DNA of 64,000 nucleotides from Bacteroidota bacterium (GCA_020160935.1 JAIUPL010000007.1:1-64000); one strand, 5' to 3'; shown: positions 28,271-38,376, numbered from the stretch's first letter. Notes: generated from the letters alone by a model not told the origin. Numbers and translations: made by a program.

Positions 28271-28342
28271 CAGCCCGTTTTCGGGAAATGAAGAAGGTGA
28301 CAATATAAAACATTGATTGACAGGCTTTTAAATTGACCTACG

Positions 28343-28762
28343 ATGTTACAGCCAAAACGTCAAAAATATCGCAAGCAACACAAAGGCCGCAACCGCGGGC
28401 TTGCTCATAAAGGAAGTTCCATCTCTTTCGGCTCTTTCGGCCTGAAATCGCTGGAATTCAGCCGGATCACCAGCCGTCAGATCGAGTCCGCTCGTATCGC
28501 CCTGACGCGTAACATGAAAAGGGAAGGAAAGGTGTGGATCCGTATTTTCCCGGACAAGCCGCTGACCTCCAAACCAGCCGAGGTGCGTATGGGTAAAGGT
28601 AAAGGCGCCGTCGACCACTACGTGTGCGAAGTACAACCAGGTCGCGTACTGTTCGAAGTGGAAGGTGTAAGCCAGGAACTGGCCTACGAATCGCTCCGCC
28701 TCGCAGCACAAAAACTGCCGGTGTTGTGCAAAGCAGTCACCCGCTACGATTTTGAAGGATAA
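28343..28762 (+). CDS. rplP: 50S ribosomal protein L16
   Basis: The 139-residue L16 lies near the A-site tRNA elbow. Start [25 protein letters not shown] and [33 protein letters not shown] are the family marks. An internal promoter precedes it. Confidence 0.96.
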   Translation: MLQPKRQKYRKQHKGRNRGLAHKGSSISFGSFGLKSLEFSRITSRQIESARIALTRNMKREGKVWIRIFPDKPLTSKPAEVRMGKGKGAVDHYVCEVQPGRVLFEVEGVSQELAYESLRLAAQKLPVLCKAVTRYDFEG

Positions 28763-28767
28763 TTAAA

Positions 28768-28839
28768 TAGTTTAGAGTTGAGAAGTTTGACGTTGAGATA
28801 CTCAACCCTCAGCACCTCAACCCATCAACTGATAAACTA
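28768..28839. repeat. Inverted GTTGAGA/CTCAACC words between rplP and rpmC
   Basis: TAGTTTAGAGTTGAGAAG and GACGTTGAG (28768-28797) face CTCAACCCTCAGCACCTCAA and CAACTGATAAACTA (28801-28839); the outer TAGTTTA/TAAACTA ends also pair. Confidence 0.8.
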
Positions 28840-28854
28840 CACAAACATAAAACA

Positions 28855-29115
28855 ATGGCAAAGGAGAAATTAGAACTTGCTGACATGACTGTCGCCGACC
28901 TGCAAGCCGAACTGGCAAGCCTGGAAAACGAATATCAGCAAATGAAATTCGACCATGCGGTCAGAGGCATCGCCAACCCGATGGAACTGCGCGATGTTCG
29001 CCGCAATATCGCCCGCATCCTGACGGAAAGCCGCAAACGCGAATTAGCCGTGATGACCCCCGAACAACTGGAACTGCGTTCCAAACTGCGGGCTCGTCGC
29101 CGTCGCCAGAAATAA
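28855..29115 (+). CDS. rpmC: 50S ribosomal protein L29
   Basis: The 86-residue L29 is a helical hairpin near the tunnel exit. The core is ADMTVADLQAELASLENEYQQMKF and NPMELRDVRRNIARILTE. It is about 20 residues longer than the common 63-70, with a basic C-terminal helix ending RARRRRQK. Confidence 0.9.
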   Translation: MAKEKLELADMTVADLQAELASLENEYQQMKFDHAVRGIANPMELRDVRRNIARILTESRKRELAVMTPEQLELRSKLRARRRRQK

Positions 29116-29144
29116 AAGCGTTCAACTCAATTACATCTCAATAG

Positions 29145-29408
29145 ATGGAAGCAGTAGTAAGAAATCTTCGCAAGCAGAAAACCGGTGTGGTGGTTTCCAA
29201 TAAAATGGACAAAACCATCGCCGTCAAGGTGGAGCGCCGCCTGATGCACCCGCTGTACGGAAAATTCGTAAAGCGTTCCAAGAAATTCTTCGCACACGAC
29301 GAAGAAAACACTTGTAACATTGGCGACACCGTGCGCATCATGGAAACGCGCCCGCTCAGCAAAATGAAACGCTGGCGCCTGGTCGAAATCATCGAAAGAG
29401 CGAAATGA
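29145..29408 (+). CDS. rpsQ: 30S ribosomal protein S17
   Basis: The 87-residue OB-fold S17 is a primary 16S rRNA binder. Marks are [32 protein letters not shown] and [23 protein letters not shown]. Confidence 0.96.
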   Translation: MEAVVRNLRKQKTGVVVSNKMDKTIAVKVERRLMHPLYGKFVKRSKKFFAHDEENTCNIGDTVRIMETRPLSKMKRWRLVEIIERAK

Positions 29409-29412
29409 TTTT

Positions 29413-29513
29413 TAGTTATGAATGATGAATGTGAAGGAAGAATAAGGAGATGCAATGCTCACTACTCACCACTCACTACTCACCAGACATAACTCATAAC
29501 TCATAACTAATAA
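29413..29513. repeat. Mixed word tract between rpsQ and rplN
   Basis: TTAGTTATGAATGATGAATG on the left faces ATAACTCATAACTCATAACTAA on the right. Between them are CTCACTACTCACCACTCACTACTCACC words, the family also seen at 18841. Confidence 0.75.
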
Positions 29514-29518
29514 AGATT

Positions 29519-29884
29519 ATGATTCAGCAAGAATCTCGTTTGAATGTGGCAGATAACTCCGGTGCCAAAGAGGTGCTCTGCATCCGCGTACTGGGCCACA
29601 CCCGCCAGCGTTACGCCGGCGTGGGCGACAAGATTGTCGTAACGGTGAAAGACGCTTCTCCAGGCGGCGTGAAAAAAGGTACGGTGTCCAAAGCCGTTAT
29701 CGTGCGCACCCGCAAGGAAATTCGTCGCAAAGACGGCTCTTACATCCGTTTTGACGACAATGCAGTCGTGCTTCTGAACGCTTCCGACGAGCCACGCGGC
29801 ACGCGTATCTTCGGACCAGTTGCCCGCGAACTGCGCGATAAGGACTACATGCGTATTATCTCATTGGCTCCTGAAGTACTCTAA
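29519..29884 (+). CDS. rplN: 50S ribosomal protein L14
   Basis: The 121-residue L14 starts [26 protein letters not shown], has the [21 protein letters not shown] segment, and ends [18 protein letters not shown]. It contacts L19 and the 16S rRNA bridge. Confidence 0.97.
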   Translation: MIQQESRLNVADNSGAKEVLCIRVLGHTRQRYAGVGDKIVVTVKDASPGGVKKGTVSKAVIVRTRKEIRRKDGSYIRFDDNAVVLLNASDEPRGTRIFGPVARELRDKDYMRIISLAPEVL

Positions 29885-29914
29885 TCAGCAATTTCAAATT
29901 AGCGCATTTTCAAA

Positions 29915-30262
29915 ATGGCTACGAAAAATAATGTAAAGCGTTTCGCACCCAAACTGCACGTCCGCAAAGGCGATACAGTGATGGTAATTGCCGGCGACGA
30001 CAAAGGCAAAACGGGCCAGGTGCTCCAGGTTTTTCCCGATAAAAACCGCGCCATCGTTGAAGGCATTAACATGGTGACCAAACACGTAAAGGCTTCTCAA
30101 ACCGAGGAAGGTGGTATCCAGCAAATGGAAGCAAGCATCCACCTGTCCAACCTCGCACACGTGGACCCCAAATCCGGGGAAGCCACGCGTATCGGACGCC
30201 GCGTTGAATCTAACGGCGAAAAGGTTCGCTTTTCTAAAAAATCCGGAAACATCATCAAGTGA
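29915..30262 (+). CDS. rplX: 50S ribosomal protein L24
   Basis: The 115-residue L24 is an assembly starter at the tunnel exit. The KOW motif is [35 protein letters not shown], followed by NMVTKHVKA. Its stop overlaps the rplE start by one base. Confidence 0.95.
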   Translation: MATKNNVKRFAPKLHVRKGDTVMVIAGDDKGKTGQVLQVFPDKNRAIVEGINMVTKHVKASQTEEGGIQQMEASIHLSNLAHVDPKSGEATRIGRRVESNGEKVRFSKKSGNIIK

Positions 30263-30813
30263 TGAAATACGTACCTCGTCTTAAAACAAAATATCAGAAT
30301 GAAGTTGTACCTGCGCTGATGAAGCAGTTCAACTACTCTTCTGTCATGCAGGCGCCACGCCTCTTGAAGATCTGTATCAACCAGGGCATCGGCGATGCTA
30401 CGGGCGATAAAAAAATGATCGAAACGGCTGCCAACGAACTGACTACTATCGTCGGCCAGAAAGCAGTACCTACCAAGGCTCGTACCTCGGTGTCGAACTT
30501 CAAACTTCGCGAAGGTATGCCGATCGGTGTACGCGTTACCCTGCGCGGCGAGCGTATGTACGAATTCCTCGATCGCTTTATCTCGATCGCAATGCCCCGC
30601 GTGCGCGACTTCCGTGGTATCAACGACAAATCGTTCGACGGCCGTGGCAACTTCACGATGGGTATCACCGAACAGATCATCTTCCCGGAAATCGACATCG
30701 ATAAAGTGTCGAAAATCATGGGTATGGACGTCTCTTTCGTTACCTCGGCCAACACCGATGCAGAAGCATACGCCCTGCTGAAAGAAATTGGTCTTCCATT
30801 TGTAAAGAAATAA
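30262..30813 (+). CDS. rplE: 50S ribosomal protein L5
   Basis: The 183-residue L5 binds 5S rRNA. ATG 30262 (TGATG overlap with rplX) gives [20 protein letters not shown]; a GTG one codon earlier is possible. Family marks include [11 protein letters not shown]-like [14 protein letters not shown], and [25 protein letters not shown]. Confidence 0.96.
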   Translation: MKYVPRLKTKYQNEVVPALMKQFNYSSVMQAPRLLKICINQGIGDATGDKKMIETAANELTTIVGQKAVPTKARTSVSNFKLREGMPIGVRVTLRGERMYEFLDRFISIAMPRVRDFRGINDKSFDGRGNFTMGITEQIIFPEIDIDKVSKIMGMDVSFVTSANTDAEAYALLKEIGLPFVKK

Positions 30814-30840
30814 CTCACACTCAATCAGATATAGCGCAAA

Positions 30841-31110
30841 ATGGCTAAGAAATCTATCATTGCCCGTGAGAAAAAACGCGAACGCCTGGTGGCTAAATAT
30901 GCTACCCTGCGCAAGAAGTTGAAAGAAGCCGGCGACTACGATGCACTGGATAAACTCCCGCGCAACGCAAACCCGATTCGTTTGCACAACCGCTGCCTGC
31001 TCACTGGCCGTCCGAAAGGATACATGCGCAAGTTCGGTATCTGCCGTGTGAAGTTCCGCGAAATGGCTCTGTACGGCAAAATTCCAGGCGTAACCAAAGC
31101 ATCCTGGTAA
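30841..31110 (+). CDS. rpsN: 30S ribosomal protein S14 (long form, no zinc motif)
   Basis: The 89-residue S14 has the C-minus form: [40 protein letters not shown] without paired CxxC zinc ligands. This is the common form in Bacteroidota. Confidence 0.96.
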   Translation: MAKKSIIAREKKRERLVAKYATLRKKLKEAGDYDALDKLPRNANPIRLHNRCLLTGRPKGYMRKFGICRVKFREMALYGKIPGVTKASW

Positions 31111-31115
31111 AATCT

Positions 31116-31195
31116 AAGTGTTCGGGTGTTTTGGTGTTTAGTGTCTTTCCGTGTCATTCACGAAAACACGAAAACACTAAAAAACGAAAACACTT
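31116..31195. repeat. Inverted GTGTTTTGGTGTTT/AAAACACGAAAACAC words between rpsN and rpsH
   Basis: AAGTGTTCGGGTGTTTTGGT and TTAGTGTCTTTCCGTGT face ACGAAAACACGAAAACACTA and AAAACGAAAACACTT. The apex is CATTC. The arms pair with some mismatches. Confidence 0.8.
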
Positions 31196-31238
31196 AAAAC
31201 ACAACTCTTTTCAGATTACAATCAATCGAGAATATACA

Positions 31239-31649
31239 ATGCACGTCACTGACCCGATAGCAGACTATTTGACCCGCATCCGCAACGCGCAGATGGCAGG
31301 CCATCGCATCGTAGAGATTCCGGCTTCCCGCATGAAGAAGTCGATCACTGAAATCTTGTACGATCAGGGTTACATTCTCAAATACACATTCGAGGACAAA
31401 ACTCCTGAAAATAAACAGGGCATCATCAAAATTGCACTGAAATACGACGCGGCTACCAAACTGCCCGTTATTCGCGAACTCGTGCGCGTAAGCCGCCCGG
31501 GTCTGCGTAAATTCTCCGGTGCAACCGATATTCCCCGCATCATCAACGGACTGGGCGTGATGATCGTGTCGACCTCTAAAGGCGTCATGACCGACAAAAA
31601 AGCCCGTGAAATGAACGTTGGCGGCGAATTGCTTTGCTATGTTTCCTAA
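31239..31649 (+). CDS. rpsH: 30S ribosomal protein S8
   Basis: ATG 31239 gives 136 residues starting [22 protein letters not shown], the family start; an in-frame ATG at 31131 lies inside the word repeat. The C-terminal signature is [26 protein letters not shown]-like ([15 protein letters not shown]). Confidence 0.96.
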   Translation: MHVTDPIADYLTRIRNAQMAGHRIVEIPASRMKKSITEILYDQGYILKYTFEDKTPENKQGIIKIALKYDAATKLPVIRELVRVSRPGLRKFSGATDIPRIINGLGVMIVSTSKGVMTDKKAREMNVGGELLCYVS

Positions 31650-31693
31650 TCAACTAAGCGTCAAACACTTAGAAATAAGAACTTATTTGCGAT

Positions 31694-32254
31694 ATGTCAC
31701 GCATTGGTAAAATGCCGATTCCAATTCCGGCAAAAGTGGAAGTTTCGGTCGCATCCGACAACACGGTTACCGTTAAAGGCCCGAAAGGCAGCCTTTCTCA
31801 AAAAGTAGACCCCGATATCAAAGTCGAGGTAGAAGACGGTACCCTCACGGTGACGCGCCCTACTGATCAGAAGCGGCACAAAGCCATGCACGGCTTGTAT
31901 CGCGCCCTCCTCAATAACCTCGTTACCGGCGTAAGTGAAGGTTATACCCGCGAGATGGAAGTGATCGGTGTAGGTTACCGCGTAGAGAATCAGGGCAACC
32001 TCCTGACCCTCACCATCGGTTACTCCCACCCGGTTATGTTCGCTATCCCGTCGGAAATCAAGGTGACCACAGCCATGGAAAAAGGCTCGGCACCGCTGAT
32101 CCGCCTGGAAGGTTCCGATAAGGAACTGCTCGGACAGGTATGCGCTAAAATCCGCTCCTTCCGCAAACCTGAGCCCTACAAAGGAAAGGGTATCATGTTC
32201 AAAGGTGAAACAATCCGTCGCAAGGCTGGTAAAACCGCCGGCGGCAAGAAGTAA
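31694..32254 (+). CDS. rplF: 50S ribosomal protein L6
   Basis: The 186-residue L6 near the factor-binding centre starts MSRIGKMPIPIPAKVEVSV and has the KGPKGSLSQ repeat and the PEPYKGKGIMFKGETIRRKAGKT end. A short GC hairpin GACGGGC/GCCCGTC follows at 32264-32294 in the gap to rplR. Confidence 0.97.
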   Translation: MSRIGKMPIPIPAKVEVSVASDNTVTVKGPKGSLSQKVDPDIKVEVEDGTLTVTRPTDQKRHKAMHGLYRALLNNLVTGVSEGYTREMEVIGVGYRVENQGNLLTLTIGYSHPVMFAIPSEIKVTTAMEKGSAPLIRLEGSDKELLGQVCAKIRSFRKPEPYKGKGIMFKGETIRRKAGKTAGGKK

Positions 32255-32361
32255 TAACAACCCGACGGGCCGGTTGATCTGTCTTCCGCCCGTCCTTGTG
32301 TTCCTGCAATTATCATTGTTTTCCCGGTCGGTAATCGGGAGAGCGTAAATGAATAAAAATA

Positions 32362-32703
32362 ATGAAACGCACTAAAAAGCAAAGTCGCCAGCGCATTCAC
32401 CTGCGTATCCGCAAGAAAGTGAACGGCACTGCAGAGCGTCCGCGCCTGAGCGTGTTCCGCTCCAACAAATCCATCTACTGCCAGGTTATCAACGACCTGA
32501 CAGGGCATACAGTGGCTTCGGCTTCTTCTGCCGGTTTGACTGGAACGAAACAGGAACAGGCAGTAGCAGTGGGCAAACTCATCGCCGAGCGCACCAAAGC
32601 AGCAGGTATCGAGTCCGTGGTTTTCGACCGCGGCGGTTACCTCTACCACGGCCGCGTTAAATCCCTGGCTGATGGCGCTCGCGAAGGTGGCCTGCAGTTC
32701 TAA
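32362..32703 (+). CDS. rplR: 50S ribosomal protein L18
   Basis: The 113-residue L18 binds 5S rRNA with L5. Marks are [31 protein letters not shown] and [24 protein letters not shown]. Confidence 0.96.
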   Translation: MKRTKKQSRQRIHLRIRKKVNGTAERPRLSVFRSNKSIYCQVINDLTGHTVASASSAGLTGTKQEQAVAVGKLIAERTKAAGIESVVFDRGGYLYHGRVKSLADGAREGGLQF

Positions 32704-32704
32704 A

Positions 32705-32745
32705 TGAAATAAAAGGCAAAGGGCAGGAGGCAATGCCAAATACCC
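32705..32745 (+). repeat. GGCAAAGGGCAGGAGGCAA words between rplR and rpsE
   Basis: A short tract of GGCAA-type words directly after the stop, as in other spacers of the operon. No clear facing arm. Confidence 0.45.
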
Positions 32746-32795
32746 GGCCCTCTGAATAAAAATTACATCAACATCTCAACCATAGCTCGTCAAAA

Positions 32796-33323
32796 ATGGC
32801 ACGGCAAGAAAGAGAAAGAGATAATTCCCGCACTTCCGAAGATTCGGGTCTCAAAGAAAAACTCGTTGCGCTCAACCGCGTAGCCAAAGTAACCAAAGGT
32901 GGTCGTACGTTCAGCTTCGCCGCTGTAGTAGTGGTAGGCGACGGTAAAGGCCGCGTAGGTCAGGGCCTGGGCAAAGCGCGCGAGGTATCCGAAGCAATCG
33001 CCAAAGCGGTGAAAGATGCGGAAAAGAACCTCGTGAAAGTGCCCGTGCTCAACGGCACCATCCCGCACGAAGCACACGGCAAATTCGACGCAGGTCGCGT
33101 ACTGATCAAGCCGGCCGCTCACGGTACGGGTGTAATCGCCGGCGGCGCCATGCGTGCCGTACTCGAAATGGCAGGCATCCACGACGTGTTGGCTAAATCG
33201 CAAGGTTCTTCCAACCCGCACAACGTGGTGAAAGCCACCATCGCGGCCCTGTCGAGCCTGCGTAGCCCGGTCGAAATCGCCCGTCAGCGCGGTATCTCCA
33301 TGGAAAAACTGTTCAATGGTTAA
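32796..33323 (+). CDS. rpsE: 30S ribosomal protein S5
   Basis: The 175-residue S5 starts with an acidic stretch, then [42 protein letters not shown], the S5 signature, and the [20 protein letters not shown]-like segment ([13 protein letters not shown]). It takes part in decoding accuracy. Confidence 0.97.
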   Translation: MARQERERDNSRTSEDSGLKEKLVALNRVAKVTKGGRTFSFAAVVVVGDGKGRVGQGLGKAREVSEAIAKAVKDAEKNLVKVPVLNGTIPHEAHGKFDAGRVLIKPAAHGTGVIAGGAMRAVLEMAGIHDVLAKSQGSSNPHNVVKATIAALSSLRSPVEIARQRGISMEKLFNG

Positions 33324-33328
33324 TCAAT

Positions 33329-33371
33329 ATCAGCACAACTGATAACAGATAACCGATAACTGATAACAAGA
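33329..33371 (+). repeat. GATAACAGATAACCGATAAC words between rpsE and rpmD
   Basis: A 40-base tract of GATAAC words. The same family forms the outer arms of the hairpins at 5702 and 23056, but here only one arm is present. Confidence 0.65.
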
Positions 33372-33372
33372 C

Positions 33373-33552
33373 ATGAGCAAGGTAAAAATCACCCTCGTCA
33401 AAAGCCCGATTGACAAAACAAAACGGCAAAAAGACACGCTGATCGCGCTGGGTTTCCGCAAAGTGAACCAAACCGTCGAGCATGAAAACAATGCTCAGAT
33501 CAACGGAATGATCCGGGTAGTACACCACCTGGTTCAGGTAGAAAATGCCTGA
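33373..33552 (+). CDS. rpmD: 50S ribosomal protein L30
   Basis: The 59-residue L30 was read directly: MSKVKITLVKSPIDKTKRQK, then DTLIALGFRKVNQTVEHENN, then AQINGMIRVVHHLVQVENA. The order rpsE-rpmD-rplO is the usual one. Confidence 0.95.
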   Translation: MSKVKITLVKSPIDKTKRQKDTLIALGFRKVNQTVEHENNAQINGMIRVVHHLVQVENA

Positions 33553-33555
33553 AAT

Positions 33556-33617
33556 CAAAAAAGGCAATAGACAAATTGCAAAAAGCAAAATAGTTTTCTC
33601 GCTTTTGAGAAACTATT
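33556..33617 (+). repeat. GGCAATAGACAAATTGCAAA words and an AATAGTTTTCTC hairpin
   Basis: GGCAA-type words (33562-33585) are followed by a stem AATAGTTTTCTC/GAGAAACTATT (33589-33600 and 33607-33617) with a 6-base loop. It lies in the 135-base spacer between rpmD and rplO and could act as an attenuator. Confidence 0.6.
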
Positions 33618-33687
33618 CAAACAAAACATCAAAAACCTGTTGAGGGTCTTACCCCCACCGGGTTTTCATATCGAATAAAACACAGCA

Positions 33688-34134
33688 ATGGAACTCAATA
33701 ATCTTCGTCCGGCACAGGGTTCTGTGAAAAAGTCGAAACGTATTGGTCGCGGAACGGGCTCCGGCCGCGGCGGTACTTCCACACGCGGTCACAAAGGTGA
33801 TAAAGCCCGTAGCGGCTCGAAAGAGAAACGCCACTTCGAAGGCGGCCAGACGCCTATGCAACGCCGTCTGCCAAAACGCGGCTTTAAAAACATCAACCGC
33901 GAAGAATACACACCGCTCAATCTGAGCGCCATCGAAGGATATGTGCAAAAATCCGGCAACTCCAGCCTCGACATCGCTGCCCTCATCGCAGCAGGCCTGG
34001 CAAAAGCCAGCCACAAGGTGAAAGTACTCGGACACGGCACCCTGACTTCCAAGGTAAATATCAAAGCGCACGCAGTTTCTGCAGCGGCCAAAGCCGCCAT
34101 CGAAGCGGCTGGCGGAAGTGTTGAACTGGTTTAA
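33688..34134 (+). CDS. rplO: 50S ribosomal protein L15
   Basis: The 148-residue L15 starts MELNNLRPAQGSVKKSKRIGRGTGSGRGGTSTRGHKGDKARSG and has FEGGQTPMQRRLPKRGF, both family marks. It ends 17 bases before secY. Confidence 0.96.
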   Translation: MELNNLRPAQGSVKKSKRIGRGTGSGRGGTSTRGHKGDKARSGSKEKRHFEGGQTPMQRRLPKRGFKNINREEYTPLNLSAIEGYVQKSGNSSLDIAALIAAGLAKASHKVKVLGHGTLTSKVNIKAHAVSAAAKAAIEAAGGSVELV

Positions 34135-34151
34135 ATCCATCCTTCTCGGCA

Positions 34152-35516
34152 ATGAAACTATTTACGGTTCTCAAAAATATCTGGAGTATCAAAGAACTCC
34201 GCCAGCGCATCCTCTTTACGCTGGGTTTATTGTTGGTATACCGTGTGGGCACTTTTGTGGTATTGCCGGGGGTTGTTCCGGCAGCGCTCGACAAAGCAGC
34301 ACAAAACCGCGGTTCCAATGACCTGCTCGGTCTGATCAACGTATTCACAGGTGGCGCTTTCGATAATGCCGCTATTTTTGCACTCGGTGTAATGCCTTAT
34401 ATCACGGCTTCCATCATTGTGCAGTTGCTCGGCTTCGCAGTGCCCTACTTCCAGCGCCTTCAAACCAAGGAAGGGGAAAGTGGCCGCAAACAGATCAACC
34501 AGATTACCCGCTTGCTCACTGTTGCCATTACACTGGTGCAGGGTGGCGGTTACCTCCAGTTGATCCGCAGCACGCCAGGCGCCGTTACACCGGAAATTTC
34601 CGATGGCCTGTTCTGGTTTACCAATATCATCATCCTGACTGCCGGTACTATCTTCTGTATGTGGCTCGGCGAACGGATTACTGATAAAGGCATTGGCAAC
34701 GGTACTTCCCTGATCATTCAGGCCGGTATCATCGCCCGCCTCCCGCAGGCTTTCGTGTTTGAGTTCCAGAAACTCTTCGGCGACAACAAACTGCTGCTGT
34801 TCTTCATCGAAATGGCGTTCTTCTTCCTGATCGTACTGGCTACTATCCTGGTTATCCAGGGCGTACGCCGCATTCCGATTCAGTTTGCCAAACGCATGGT
34901 GGGCCGCTCCGGTGGTTCGATGCCCGCAGCCAGCGCCCGCGATTACCTGCCCCTGAAAGTAAACTCTGCCGGTGTAATGCCGATCATCTTCGCCCAGGCG
35001 CTGATGTTCCTGCCTGCTACCGCCTACCAGTATCTGGCAGGCACCCAGGCCAATACCGGTCGCATACACATGTTCAGCGACATCTATTCATTGGGGTACA
35101 ATGTTGCATTTTTCCTGCTGATTGTCATTTGCACCTATGTTTACACGGCGCTGATGATCAACCCGCAGAACTACGCTGAATACCTGAAACGCAACAATGC
35201 TTTCGTTCCGGGTGTTAAACCGGGTGAAGCAACCTCCGATTATATCGACAATATCATGACCCGCATCACACTGCCGGGCGCTGTGTTCCTCGGTATCCTC
35301 GGTATCATGCCGTCTATCGCTGCTACCTTCGGTATCAACCAGCAATTCGCCCTGTTCTTCGGTGGTACTACACTGCTGATCATGGTGGGTGTTGCACTCG
35401 ATACCCTGCAAGTCATCGAAAGTTACCTGCTGACGCAGAAATACGACGGTCTTATCAAATCGGGCCGCATCCAGGGTCGTGCTACGCAAGGCCTTCAGGT
35501 AGGGCAGCCGCAGTAA
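34152..35516 (+). CDS. secY: Protein translocase subunit SecY
   Basis: The 454-residue SecY forms the inner-membrane protein-conducting channel with SecE and SecG. It has ten hydrophobic segments, the start RQRILFTLGLLLVYRVGTFVVLPG, the plug/TM2 region GVMPYITASIIVQLL, and the cytoplasmic loop RRIPIQFAKRMVGR. It follows rplO as usual. No adk gene stands between secY and map. Confidence 0.97.
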   Translation: MKLFTVLKNIWSIKELRQRILFTLGLLLVYRVGTFVVLPGVVPAALDKAAQNRGSNDLLGLINVFTGGAFDNAAIFALGVMPYITASIIVQLLGFAVPYFQRLQTKEGESGRKQINQITRLLTVAITLVQGGGYLQLIRSTPGAVTPEISDGLFWFTNIIILTAGTIFCMWLGERITDKGIGNGTSLIIQAGIIARLPQAFVFEFQKLFGDNKLLLFFIEMAFFFLIVLATILVIQGVRRIPIQFAKRMVGRSGGSMPAASARDYLPLKVNSAGVMPIIFAQALMFLPATAYQYLAGTQANTGRIHMFSDIYSLGYNVAFFLLIVICTYVYTALMINPQNYAEYLKRNNAFVPGVKPGEATSDYIDNIMTRITLPGAVFLGILGIMPSIAATFGINQQFALFFGGTTLLIMVGVALDTLQVIESYLLTQKYDGLIKSGRIQGRATQGLQVGQPQ

Positions 35517-35523
35517 CAACTAC

Positions 35524-36378
35524 ATGGGACTTTTCGGTTCTGGTAAAGAAGGCAAAAGAGTCTTCTATAAAACCAAAGAAGAAATTGAATTGATGCGCAA
35601 CGCCAACATGCTGGTGTCTAAAACACTGGGATACATGGGTACGTTGCTCAAACCGGGAATCACCGGCAAGGAACTGGATAGAGCCGCTGAGGAGTTTATC
35701 CGCGACCACAAAGCCCGGCCTGCTTTTAAAGGCTATGGCTCGCCGCACAATCCCTTCCCGGGATCGCTTTGTATCTCGTACAACGACATCGTCGTACACG
35801 GGATCCCTGGCAACCGCGCTTTCGGTGAAAACGACATCGCTTCCATCGACTGCGGGGTAGAACTGGAGGGCTTCTACGGAGATGCTGCGTTTACCTTCGC
35901 TTTTGCAGGGGTCGATGAAGCCACGATGGAACTCCTTCGCGTTACCTACGGCTCTCTTTACAAAGGCATCGAGCAGGCCGTGCATGGTAAAAGAGTAGGC
36001 GACATTTCCTTCGCCGTTCAGGATTTCTGCGAACGCCAACATAAATACGGCGTGGTGCGCGACCTGGTCGGACACGGAGTCGGACGTTCCTTACACGAAG
36101 AACCCGAAGTGCCGAACTTCGGAAAACGCGGAAAAGGCCCCGTCCTGATGGAAGGTCTCGTGATCGCCATCGAACCGATGGTCAATATGGGGGTCAAAGA
36201 TGTGTATCAGGACAACGACGGATGGACCATCCATACGAGAGACAGAAAGCCGAGCGCGCACTACGAACACTCGGTAGCCGTGCAGAAAGGAAAGGCCGAT
36301 ATTCTCTCGACACATGAATTTATTTTGGATGCTGTAAAAAATAACAATTCATTGAGGGAAATATCCCCAAAAAGTTAG
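35524..36378 (+). CDS. map: Methionine aminopeptidase type I
   Basis: The enzyme removes the N-terminal Met from new proteins with a two-metal centre. Metal ligands are seen in [19 protein letters not shown] (two Asp), [18 protein letters not shown] (His), [17 protein letters not shown] (Glu) and HYEHSVAV (Glu). The 284 residues include about 25 extra at the N-terminus ([24 protein letters not shown]). The end of the gene contains GACCTTTGCAG just after its stop, a weak promoter-like box for infA. Confidence 0.95.
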   Translation: MGLFGSGKEGKRVFYKTKEEIELMRNANMLVSKTLGYMGTLLKPGITGKELDRAAEEFIRDHKARPAFKGYGSPHNPFPGSLCISYNDIVVHGIPGNRAFGENDIASIDCGVELEGFYGDAAFTFAFAGVDEATMELLRVTYGSLYKGIEQAVHGKRVGDISFAVQDFCERQHKYGVVRDLVGHGVGRSLHEEPEVPNFGKRGKGPVLMEGLVIAIEPMVNMGVKDVYQDNDGWTIHTRDRKPSAHYEHSVAVQKGKADILSTHEFILDAVKNNNSLREISPKS

Positions 36379-36410
36379 ACCTTTGCAGCCCAAAATTGAA
36401 AAGGCATTCT

Positions 36411-36629
36411 ATGTCAAAAGAGGACATCATAAAACAAGACGGAGAAGTAGCGGAAGCACTCTCCAACGCCAATTTTAAAGTGCGCCTGGAGAATGGTCAC
36501 GTCATTCTGGCTACCATCTCCGGAAAAATGCGCATGAACTACATTCGGATTTTGCCTGGTGACAAAGTCTCGGTTGAAATGTCGCCCTACGATTTGACGC
36601 GGGGCCGCATTATTTACCGATACAAATAG
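36411..36629 (+). CDS. infA: Translation initiation factor IF-1
   Basis: The 72-residue OB-fold protein blocks the A site during initiation. ATG 36411 gives [30 protein letters not shown], the family start; the in-frame ATG at 36396 adds only five residues. Marks are [16 protein letters not shown] and [13 protein letters not shown]. Confidence 0.96.
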   Translation: MSKEDIIKQDGEVAEALSNANFKVRLENGHVILATISGKMRMNYIRILPGDKVSVEMSPYDLTRGRIIYRYK

Positions 36630-36674
36630 TCAAGGTGAGAAATATAATTGTTGCAAACTGAAAATACGCCCGAC

Positions 36675-36791
36675 ATGAAGGTTAAACCGTCTATCAAAAA
36701 GCGTTCGGTTGATTGCAAAATTGTTCGCCGGAAAGGCAAACTGTACGTAATCAACAAGAAAAACCCGAAATTCAAACAGCGTCAAGGCTAA
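36675..36791 (+). CDS. rpmJ: 50S ribosomal protein L36, zinc ligands reduced
   Basis: Read directly as 38 residues: [20 protein letters not shown] then [18 protein letters not shown]. The usual L36 has a C-x2-C-x12-C-x4-H zinc site. Here only one Cys (Cys14) remains and His is replaced by Phe, so it is a C-minus form that should not bind zinc. Confidence 0.94.
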   Translation: MKVKPSIKKRSVDCKIVRRKGKLYVINKKNPKFKQRQG

Positions 36792-36865
36792 AACCCGGCG
36801 CCCGGCTTGTGCCCGTTGGCACGTGTCGGCACCTTATCAAGGATACAACAAATCAACAATAGAAT

Positions 36866-37243
36866 ATGGCACGTATTGCTGGTGTGGATTTGCCCCGGAA
36901 TAAAAGAGGGCTCATCGGTCTGACCTATATCTACGGAATCGGCGTTGCTTCGGCAAAAGACATTCTGGAGAAAGCAGGTATTGACGAAAACACAAAAGTG
37001 GATCAATGGACCGACGAGAACATCAAGTCCATTACCCGCATCATTGCCGACGACTACCGTACGGAAGGTCAGCTGCGCTCTGAGGTGCAATTGAGTATCA
37101 AACGCCTCATGGACATCGGCTGCTACCGTGGTCTTCGTCACCGTAAAGGCCTGCCGCTGCGTGGCCAACGCACCCGTACCAACGCACGTACCCGTAAGGG
37201 CAAACGTAAAACGGTGGCCAACAAGAAAAAAGCAACCAAGTAA
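36866..37243 (+). CDS. rpsM: 30S ribosomal protein S13
   Basis: The 125-residue S13 starts [26 protein letters not shown] and has [28 protein letters not shown], which contacts the anticodon-loop side of P-site tRNA and the subunit bridge. Confidence 0.97.
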   Translation: MARIAGVDLPRNKRGLIGLTYIYGIGVASAKDILEKAGIDENTKVDQWTDENIKSITRIIADDYRTEGQLRSEVQLSIKRLMDIGCYRGLRHRKGLPLRGQRTRTNARTRKGKRKTVANKKKATK

Positions 37244-37315
37244 TCAGCCTGTACGGATTCCTGTTCCGTTACTACTGGTTTCTTCCATAAGTTTTAAAGC
37301 ACACTACCATATACG

Positions 37316-37708
37316 ATGGCAAAAGGAGCTGCAAAAAAAGTTGTTAAGCGCAAAGTGAAAATTTCCCCCGAAGGAATCGTCTTCATTCGGGCCAGCTTCA
37401 ACAATATCATTATTTCTATCACCAACAAGCAAGGTGAAGTCGTGTCTTGGGCATCTGCCGGTAAAGCAGGTTTCCGTGGTTCCAAGAAAAACACCCCTTA
37501 CGCTGCACAAGTAGCTGCCAACGATGCCGCCAAAACGGCTTTCGAAGCAGGTATGCGCACTGCCGAGGTGTTTGTAAAGGGCCCTGGCTCCGGTCGTGAA
37601 GCGGCTATCCGCGCAATCGACCAATCCGGTATCAAAGTGACCGTCATCAACGACGTAACGCCGATGCCGCACAACGGTTGCCGCCCTCCAAAACGCCGCC
37701 GCGTTTAA
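37316..37708 (+). CDS. rpsK: 30S ribosomal protein S11
   Basis: The 130-residue S11 of the platform has [45 protein letters not shown] and the basic end [18 protein letters not shown]. Confidence 0.97.
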   Translation: MAKGAAKKVVKRKVKISPEGIVFIRASFNNIIISITNKQGEVVSWASAGKAGFRGSKKNTPYAAQVAANDAAKTAFEAGMRTAEVFVKGPGSGREAAIRAIDQSGIKVTVINDVTPMPHNGCRPPKRRRV

Positions 37709-37761
37709 TATTTGCCGCTCACTTCACTCTATTGTCGAATTCTAACACATTCCTGTAAAGA

Positions 37762-38376
37762 ATGGCTCGTTATACTGGACCTACTACTAAAAAAGCCCGC
37801 TCGTTCGGCGACCCGATTTTCGGGTTTGACAAAGCCTTTGAACGTCGTAAATATCCCCCAGGCCAACATGGTCTGTCGCGGAAGAAAAAACAGGCTTCCA
37901 ACTACTCTCTCCAGCTGTCGGAGAAGCAGAAAGCCAAGTACACCTACGGCGTACTGGAGCGTCAGTTCCGCAAAACATTTGTCAACGCTACCCGTCGCCA
38001 CGGTGTAACCGGTGAGGTATTGCTCCAACTGCTGGAAGCGCGCCTCGACAACACGGTATACCGCCTGGGTATTTCCCCTACCCGCCGCGGCGCACGCCAA
38101 CTTGTTGGCCACCGCCACGTAACGGTAAACGGCAATGTGGTGAACATCCCTTCCTACTCGCTCAAACCGGGCGACGTAGTAGCGGTGCGCGGCAAATCGA
38201 AAGGCCTCGAAGTGGTAACTACCCACGTGGGCGCCAAAACCAGCAATGTACGCCAGTTCGGATGGCTCGAATGGAACCCCGATAAAATGCAGGGTACTTT
38301 CCTCGCTTATCCGCAGCGCGACCAGATACCGGAAAAGATCAACGAACAGTTGATCGTAGAGTTGTACTCGAAATAA
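37762..38376 (+). CDS. rpsD: 30S ribosomal protein S4
   Basis: The 204-residue S4 has the S4 RNA-binding domain [34 protein letters not shown] and starts [21 protein letters not shown] without the zinc cysteines. It is a primary 16S binder and often an autoregulator of this part of the operon. Confidence 0.97.
   Translation: MARYTGPTTKKARSFGDPIFGFDKAFERRKYPPGQHGLSRKKKQASNYSLQLSEKQKAKYTYGVLERQFRKTFVNATRRHGVTGEVLLQLLEARLDNTVYRLGISPTRRGARQLVGHRHVTVNGNVVNIPSYSLKPGDVVAVRGKSKGLEVVTTHVGAKTSNVRQFGWLEWNPDKMQGTFLAYPQRDQIPEKINEQLIVELYSK

Noticed and set aside
27116-28303. 395-residue open frame opposite rpsC and rplV
   Set aside because: Antisense to ribosomal genes; Ala/Thr-rich translation of the S3 tail repeat.
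35517-35523. adk gene expected between secY and map
   Set aside because: The gap is only seven bases; adk is not in this operon.
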